Source of the DNA: Pseudorasbora parva
Taxonomy: Eukaryota > Chordata > Actinopteri > Cypriniformes > Gobionidae
DNA: 64,000 nucleotides
NCBI RefSeq assembly: GCF_024679245.1
Contig: NC_090188.1
Location: forward strand, 35,466,451-35,530,450
Direction of reading: 5' to 3'
In this document: one piece after another, positions 57,709 through 64,000 of the stretch
Layout of the letters: each line of letters starts with the position of its first letter
How positions within the stretch are numbered: the stretch's first letter is position 1
Program-made: the position numbers and the translations under genes
Notes under the pieces: generated by a model
What the model was told of the DNA's origin: nothing
What the model saw: the letters and a program-made list of their open reading frames with translations, nothing else
Databases searched by the model: none

Positions 57709-59277
57709 CAGATCCTTCTCAAAAAATTAGCATGTGATAAAAGTTCATTATTTTCTATAATGTAATGATAAAAATTAAACTTTCATATATTTTAGATTCA
57801 TTGAACTCCAACTGAAATATTTCAGGTCTTTTATTGTTTTAATACTGATGATTTTGGCATACAGCTCATGAAAACCCAAAATTCCTATCTAAAAAAATTT
57901 ACATATAAAAAGGATCTCTAAACGAGCTATTAACCTAATCATCTGAATCAACTAATTAACTCTAAACACCTGCAAAAGATTCCTGAGGCTTTTAAAAACT
58001 CCCAGCCTGGTTCATTACTCAAAACAGCAATCATGGGTAAGACTGCCGACCTGACTGCTGTCCAGAAGGCCATCATTGACACCCTCAAGCGAGAGGGTAA
58101 GACACAGAAAGAAATTTCTGAACGAATAGGCTGTTCCCAGAGTGCTGTATCAAGGCACCTCAGTGGGAAGTCTGTGGGAAGGAAAAAGTGTGGCAAAAAA
58201 CGCTGCACAATGAGAAGAGGTGACCGGACCCTGAGGAAGATTGTGGAGAAGGACCGATTCCAGACCTTGAGGGACCTGCGGAAGCAGTGGACTGAGTCTG
58301 GAGGAGAAACATCCAGAGCCACTGTGCACAGGCGTGTGCAGGAAATGGGCTACAGGTGCCGCATTCCCCAGGTCAAGCCACCTTTGGGCTACAGAGAAGC
58401 AGCACTGGACTGTTGCTTAGTGGTCCAAAGTACATTTTTCGAAAGAAAGCCAATTTTGCATGTCATTCGGAAATCAAGGTGCCAGAGTCTGGAGGAAGAC
58501 TGGGGAGAAGGAAATGCCAAAATGCCTGAAGTCCAGTGTCAACTCCCCACAGTCAGTGATGGTCTGGGGTGCCATGTCAGCTGCTGGTGTTGGTGCACTG
58601 TGTTTTATCAAGGGTCAATGCAGCTAGCTATCAGGAGATTTTGAAGCACTTCATGCTTCCATCTGCTGAAAAGCTTTATGGAGATGAAGATTTCGTTTGT
58701 TAGCACGATCTGGCACCTGCTCACAGTGCCAAAACCACTGGTAAATGGTTTACTGACCATGGTATTACTGCGCTCAATTGGCCTGCCAACTCTCCTGACC
58801 TGAACCCCATAGAGAATCTGTGGGATATTGTGAAGAGAAAGTTGAGAGACGCAAGACCCAACACTCTGGATGAGCTTAAGGCCGCTATCGAAGCATCCTG
58901 GGCCTCCATAACACCTCAGCAGTGCCACAGGCTGATCGCCTCCATGATACGCCGCACTGAAGCAGTCATTTCTGCAAAAGGATTCCCCACCAAGTATTGA
59001 GTGCATAACTGAACATAATTATTTGAAAGTTGACTTTTTTGTGTTAAAAACACTTTTCTTTTATCGGTCGGATGAAATATGCAATTTTTTTTAGATAGGA
59101 ATTTTGGGTTTTCATGAGCTGTATGCCAAAATCATCAGTATTAAAACAATAAAAGACCTGAAATATTTCAGTTGGTGTGCAATGAATCTAAAATATATGA
59201 AAGTTTAATTTTTATCATTACGTTATGGAACATAATGAACTTTTATCACATATGCTAATTTTTTTGAGAAGGACCTG
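57709..59277 (+). mobile_element. Tc1-like element (inner), inserted in the outer Tc1
   Basis: Ends CAGATCCTTCTCAAAAAATT and AATTTTTTTGAGAAGGACCTG are flanked by TA (57707-57708, 59278-59279). Terminal repeats are about 200 bp long. The transposase starts at 58033. Confidence 0.92.
58033..59000 (+). pseudogene. Tc1 transposase pseudogene (inner element)
   Basis: Starts MGKTADLTAVQKAIIDTLKR with an intact HTH (QKEISERIGCSQSAVSRHLS) and GRKKCGKKR hook. After about residue 120 a deletion removes the segment with the first catalytic Asp (between RIPQVKPPLGYREA and the following region), and frameshifts follow. The C-terminal third, with LAPAHSAKTTGKWF and SPDLNPIENLWDIVKRKL, is readable in another frame at about 58705-59000. 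Confidence 0.88.
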
Positions 59278-60350
59278 TAAATTAGTAGGAGGTATAGAGG
59301 CCCTTGCTTTGAATGCGGCCACAGGACATCACTATACTCACACTGCTCCGCTGTGATCTTGGTCCACTCTTCAGTCTCTTCCACAGTTCGGTAACTGTAG
59401 TGGGTTTCTTAGCCATAACTTTGTCGCCAATGATTTTACATAGATTTTCAATGGGGTTTAGATCAGACTCTGGGCTGGCCATTTCATTATTTCAATGTTC
59501 TCACATTCAAGGAACTCCTTTACCCGTTTTGCAGTGTGATCGATGGCATTGTCTTGCATAAAAATTGCGGGCTGATTGGGAGATGCTCACGGTGAAGGAA
59601 TCACATGTTGCCGAAGGAGTCTGATAAACAGGTTCTGAGGTTCTGCCATGTAGCTGTATGATAGGCCCAACTCCTGCTGCAGAAACATCTCCAAAACCAT
59701 GCCACTTCCTCCTCCTCCACCTTTCACTGGGTACTTTGGGTTTAATCTTTCCCCAGTTTGATGCCGAACATAATGTTTCCCATTGGAGCCAAATAAATGA
59801 AACTTGCATTCATCACTAAAATGAATTTTGGACCATTCTCCTCTGTTCACACAACATGCTCCTCAGCAAAGGTTAGTCTAGCCTTTTGATTCTTTCTGCT
59901 GATGAGAGGCTTGGTCACTGCAGAGTGAGCTTTCAGTCTGAATTCTCTTTAATGGCAAGACACTGTATGGCGAGACAGATCCTTTCTGTGTTCAGCTCTG
60001 AACTGGCGAGTAATTCCAGCTGCAGTCTTATACTGATTCCACATTGAAAGTCTCTGCATTGTCCTGTCCTCTCGTGCATTGGCCTTTTTAGGTACTTGAA
60101 TGAATTAGTGTCTTTGTAAAGCTTCAATATTCTAGAAATTACATATTTGCAATGACCAACTTCTTTTGCAGTAGCTGAAAGGGTCATCCCTTTGGCCTTC
60201 ATCTGGACAACCTGGTGTCGTAGGGTTTCAGTAACCTTAGAGCAGCTTTCCATCTTGCAACGTCAGTGAAAATTGAACAGATTATTACGGAAATTAGCAC
60301 CAAGTGCCAGATTAACACCCAAAGCTTGAAGGTACCTAAAAGTGTTCTCT

Positions 60351-61599
60351 TTTTTTCAATTGTCTTATTTAAGTTGTATATACTGTACTTCAGAATTTAT
60401 TTAACTTGTGAAATATGCTTAAAAAACTGACCTTCTGCTCAATTATCCTGTTAGGATAATTGAAAAAAGGACTAAGCAGTGACCTTGAAATTTAGGAAAT
60501 ATATATATATATTCATACATACATACATGTATTATTTTACTATACATATTTTTTTAAACCACAAATTAAATGTTTTAAAGCATGACATCAAAGTAATTTA
60601 TATCATATTTTTCTTTATCAGTGTCGAGTTTGCTTTGTACTTTGGGAAGAGTGTCGTCTCTCCTTTGTCCTTCACAGCAGCCCAGAAAAGACAGAACAAT
60701 GTGCTAATCATTGGTATCATTAAAACAGAGTAGAGGAAAGTGCCTGAAGGTTATCATGGAGACAGAAAAGGCGAGCGGAAACTGACAATTTGGAGATGTG
60801 CTGCTTGTCTTTTCCCAAGTCTTAGAGCTTAACAAGTATGGATGTGGCAATTTGGTCAGAGGGAGATATTTTTTTCTCATTTAAGAAAAGAAGGGAAATA
60901 GGTTGGAATGTGTCAAGAGTCTTTAAGAGTTACTGGGCTGTCCTGTAATCCTATTTCCTTGTTGCTTAAGATCAGACACAGAGTAAATGCAGACTCTGGA
61001 ACAATGGAATCATGGGAGAAAAAATGGTTTTCTTTGCTTAGGGAGGGAATAAACATCTTTAAAGGGTTAGTTCACCCAAAAATGAAAGGCCTTAATATAA
61101 GCCCTCTGAAGCGAAATGCTGCATTTGTGTAAGAAAAATATCTGTATTTAAAAATATATAGACTAAAATAACTTTCGGCTGCTTGCCATTCACATCGATT
61201 TATGGTGAAATAGTAACCTTTGACATGTTTATTGATGATAGCGGATAGAGTAAAACTAAAACGAGAATTTTAAAAGAGAAATGGCGCAGGATTTTGATAT
61301 AAGAGGGGCATGAGTTTGTTGCCCAGAACTATCCAAGAGGCGTCAAAGCTTGCGATGCTCCTATACATTGTGTCAAGTGTTGCTCTTTTGTCATAAGTCA
61401 AATTGTTGAAAAAAGTTAGTTATTGTAGACCCACTTTATATTAGGTGGCTTTAACTACTATGTATTAACATTTTAATTAATAATTTGATACAATGCACTT
61501 ATTGTGTACATACATGTTTTTACATTGTACTTACATATTAAAAATACCTGCATGTAATTACGTCTGTAATTAATTTCTGTAGTTACATTTGTAATTACA
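60351..61599. other. Intergenic, MITE end only
   Basis: 61062-61086 has TTAAAGGGTTAGTTCACCC, a MITE end. 61430-61600 (CACTTTATATTAGGTGG) is the flank of the repeat that contains the minisatellite array. 60600-60850 looks unique but has no convincing exon. Confidence 0.45.
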
Positions 61600-63297
61600 C
61601 CATTGGCACTTCCCTTACACCTAACCCTACCCTTAAACTGACCCATATCACCACACCTGTCCCTAACCCTACCTTTAAACTGACCCACACCACAACACCT
61701 GTCCCTAACTCTACCCTTAAACTGACCCACACCACAACACCTGTCCCTAACTCTACCCTTAAACCGACCCACACCACCACACCTGACCCTAACTCTACCC
61801 TTAAACTGACCCACACCACCACACCTGACCCTAACTCTACCCTTAAACTGACCCACACCACAACACCTGTCCCTAACTCTACCCTTAAACTGACCCACAC
61901 CACCACACCTGACCCTAACTCTACCCTTAAACTGACCCATACCAGCACACCTGTCCCTAACTCTACCCTTAAACTGACCCACACCACCACACCTGTCCCT
62001 AACTCTACCCTTAAACTGACCCACACCACCACACCTGTCCCTAACTCTACCCTTAAACTGACCCACACCACCACACCTGTCCCTAACTCTACCCTTAAAC
62101 TGACCCACACCACAACACCTGTCCCTAACTCTACCCTTAAACTGACCCACACCACCACACCTGTCCCTAACTCTACCCTTAAACTGACCCATACCAGCAC
62201 ACCTGTCCCTAACTCTACCCTTAAACTGACCCACACCACCACACCTGTCCCTAAATCTACCCTTAAACTGACCCACACCACCACACCTGTCCCTAACTCT
62301 ACCCTTAAACTGACCCACACCACCACACCTGACCCTAACTCTACCCTTAAACTGACCCACACCACCACACCTGACCCTAACTCTACCCTTAAACTGACCC
62401 ACACCACCACACCTGTCCCTAACTCTACCCTTAAACTGACCCAAACCACCACACCTGTCCCTAACTCTACCCTTAAACTGACCCACACCACCACACCTGA
62501 CCCTAACTCTACCCTTAAACTGACCCACACCACTACACCTGTCCCTAACTCTACCCTGAAACTGACCCACACCACCACACCTGTCCCTAACTCTACCCTT
62601 AAACTGACCCACACCAGCACACCTGTCCCTAACTCTACCCTGAAACTGACCCACACCACCACACCTGTCCCTAACTCTACCCTTAAACTGACCCACACCA
62701 CCACACCTGTCCCTAACTTTACCCTTAAACTGACCCACACCACCACACCTGTCCCTAACTCTACCCTTAAACTGACCCACACCACCACACCTGTCCTTAA
62801 CTCTACCCTTAAACTGACCCACACCACCACACCTATCCCTAACTCTACCCTTAAACTGACCCACACCACCACACCTGTCCCTAACTTTACCCTTAAACTG
62901 ACCCACACCACCACACCTGTCTCTAACTCTACCCTTAAACTGACTCACACCACCACACCTGTCCCTAACTCTACCCTTAAACTGACCCACACCACCACAC
63001 CTGTCTCTAACTCTACCCTTAAACTGACCCACACCACCACACCTGTCTCTAACTCTACCCTTAAACTGACCCACACCCCACACCTGTCCCTAACTCTACC
63101 CTTAAACTGACCCACACCACCACACCTGTCCCTAACTCTACCCTTAAACTGACCCACACCACCACACCTGTCCCTAACTCTACCCTTAAACTGACCCACA
63201 CCACCACACCTGTCCCTAACTCTACCCTTAAACTGACCCACACCACCACACCTGTCCTTAACTCTACCCTTAAACTGACCCACACCACCACACCTGT
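61600..63297. repeat. 42-bp minisatellite, about 40 copies
   Basis: Unit CCTGTCCCTAACTCTACCC + TTAAACTGACCCACACCACCACA. Copies differ mainly at GTCC/GACC, CCACCAC/CCACAAC/CCAGCAC and single bases. As 42 is a multiple of three, frames stay open: a minus-strand frame of 536 codons (14-residue period GQFKGRVRDRCGGV) and another of 439 codons are by-products. A slightly short unit near 63071 shifts the frame. Confidence 0.95.
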
Positions 63298-63395
63298 TGT
63301 GTGTGATTATTATGAATATATTTTTTAAGTATACTTAAATAGTTCTGTGGTGTCACAAATGAAAAAAAGTAAAAAATGAAAGCTACAAGCAGTGA

Positions 63396-63830
63396 TTAAA
63401 GCTACACTGTGCAACTTTTGTAATTTATTTTTAGCTAAAAACACTTAGTTCTTTCAAAAATATATGTGCTCATTAATGTATATTTACTTCTTTCAAGTAA
63501 TAAAGTATTCTCGTAAGTTTATGAATACCATTGAAATTACATACGGGTGAGGGGTTCGAATGCCGGTCGCCATGTTGCTCCTCCATCTTGAAAGTACATT
63601 AGCCAAAGAGGGACATACCCGTAAATTCAAGCTTCGCCTTTCGCGTTTTAACACTCGATGGCACCGTGTCGAATGTGAAAAGGGGGATTGCCATGTTAAT
63701 CTTGGACTAAATCGGCCACCGTAGGAGTTAAAACGAAATCAGAATTGAGAGAAACAGAAACTAATATTCACTGGATGGTCATATACCTTTTCACCGCTAG
63801 ATGGGGGAAAATATCACAGTGTAGCTTTAA
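63396..63830. mobile_element. Family B TTAA element, copy 3
   Basis: TTAAAGCTACACTGTGCAAC start, CACAGTGTAGCTTTAA end. Internally deleted relative to copies 1 and 2. Confidence 0.8.
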
Positions 63831-63913
63831 AGGGCCCTCCTTCACACCCATGTCACCGCCACCTGGTGGCTTTAGTAAATCAGACCACAGTGGGTGTTCG
63901 GGTGATGGTCATA

Positions 63914-64000
63914 TAATTAGAATATCATCAAAAAGTTGATTTATTTTACTAATTCCATTTAAAAAGTGAAACTTGTGTATTATATTCATTCATTACACAC
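63914..64000. mobile_element. Terminal part of a Tc1-like element, cut by the window edge
   Basis: TAATTAGAATATCATCAAAA followed by AAAGTGAAACTTGTGTATTA and TTCATTCATTACACAC matches the terminal repeat of a common fish Tc1 family. The rest lies beyond 64000. Confidence 0.6.

Larger units (their letters stand above)
57453..60350 (-). mobile_element. Tc1-like element (outer), interrupted by another Tc1
   Basis: The left end CAGTGGAGATCAAAATTAGA follows TA (57451-57452). The right end is degenerate (GTGTTCTCTTTTTTTCAATT near 60340). Its transposase is on the minus strand: HTH part with VTETLRHQVVQMKAKGMTLS (60253-59933), IHFSDECKFHLFGSNGKHYV (59850-59587) and SDLNPIENLCKIIGDK (59482-59282), in different frames. 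The inner Tc1 at 57709-59277 lies just after its 3' coding end. Confidence 0.85.

Noticed and set aside
61473..63083. 536-codon minus-strand open frame with a GQFKGRVRDRCGGV repeat
   Set aside because: It is a by-product of a 42-bp tandem repeat whose length is a multiple of three. A second frame (439 codons) is open too, copies vary at all codon positions, and no gene structure surrounds it.
61600..63297. CRISPR-like array
   Set aside because: Units are directly adjacent with no unique spacers, and the genome is vertebrate.

Overview
This is eukaryotic, vertebrate DNA from a ray-finned fish, most probably a cyprinid (carp/zebrafish lineage). The evidence is two spliced vertebrate genes with GT-AG introns, long TG/AC/AT microsatellites, and dense teleost-type mobile DNA: Tc1-like elements, hAT and TTAA-flanked MITEs, L2-like LINE tails, a 5S-rRNA-derived SINE and LTR fragments. 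I cannot fix the species from sequence alone.

Two genes can be rebuilt completely. pla2g12b lies on the + strand (4 coding exons, 9709-26709, 243 aa). It encodes a secretory-pathway phospholipase-A2-like protein whose catalytic His is Leu and whose C-terminus is KDEL. oit3 lies on the - strand (9 coding exons, 45426 down to 28105, 540 aa). It encodes a secreted protein with a signal peptide, a D8C domain, three EGF modules and a ZP domain. The genes converge tail to tail about 1.4 kb apart. As I recall, OIT3 and PLA2G12B are also neighbours in mammals, so this looks like conserved synteny. Both are known as liver-enriched genes (pla2g12b also intestinal). pla2g12b has an HNF4-type DR1 element about 130 bp before its start codon.

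The rest is mostly mobile DNA, often nested. 1-9132: possible pseudogene exon, and a decayed L2-like LINE split by a solo-LTR-like insertion that holds two nested hAT-type elements and a Tc1. 9133-26709: pla2g12b, its introns carrying two copies of a medium repeat, a hAT element with two TTAA insertions, a 3.4-kb TTAA element with a hAT inside it, and two Tc1 copies. 26710-28104: convergent 3' ends. 28105-45426: oit3, its introns carrying a 0.95-kb fold-back, a Tc1, several hAT-like elements and an inverted pair of LTRs flanked by one target-site duplication, with a 5S-derived SINE in one LTR. 45427-64000: no gene found; a four-layer nest (45973 to about 49065), palindromic MITEs, a minisatellite inside a terminal-inverted-repeat element, a Tc1 nested in a Tc1, and a 1.7-kb array of a 42-bp minisatellite.

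I found no prokaryotic-type system, CRISPR array or operon. The most unusual items are the TSD-flanked inverted LTR pair, the nests whose empty sites can be read inside this same window, and the KDEL ending of the PLA2-like protein.
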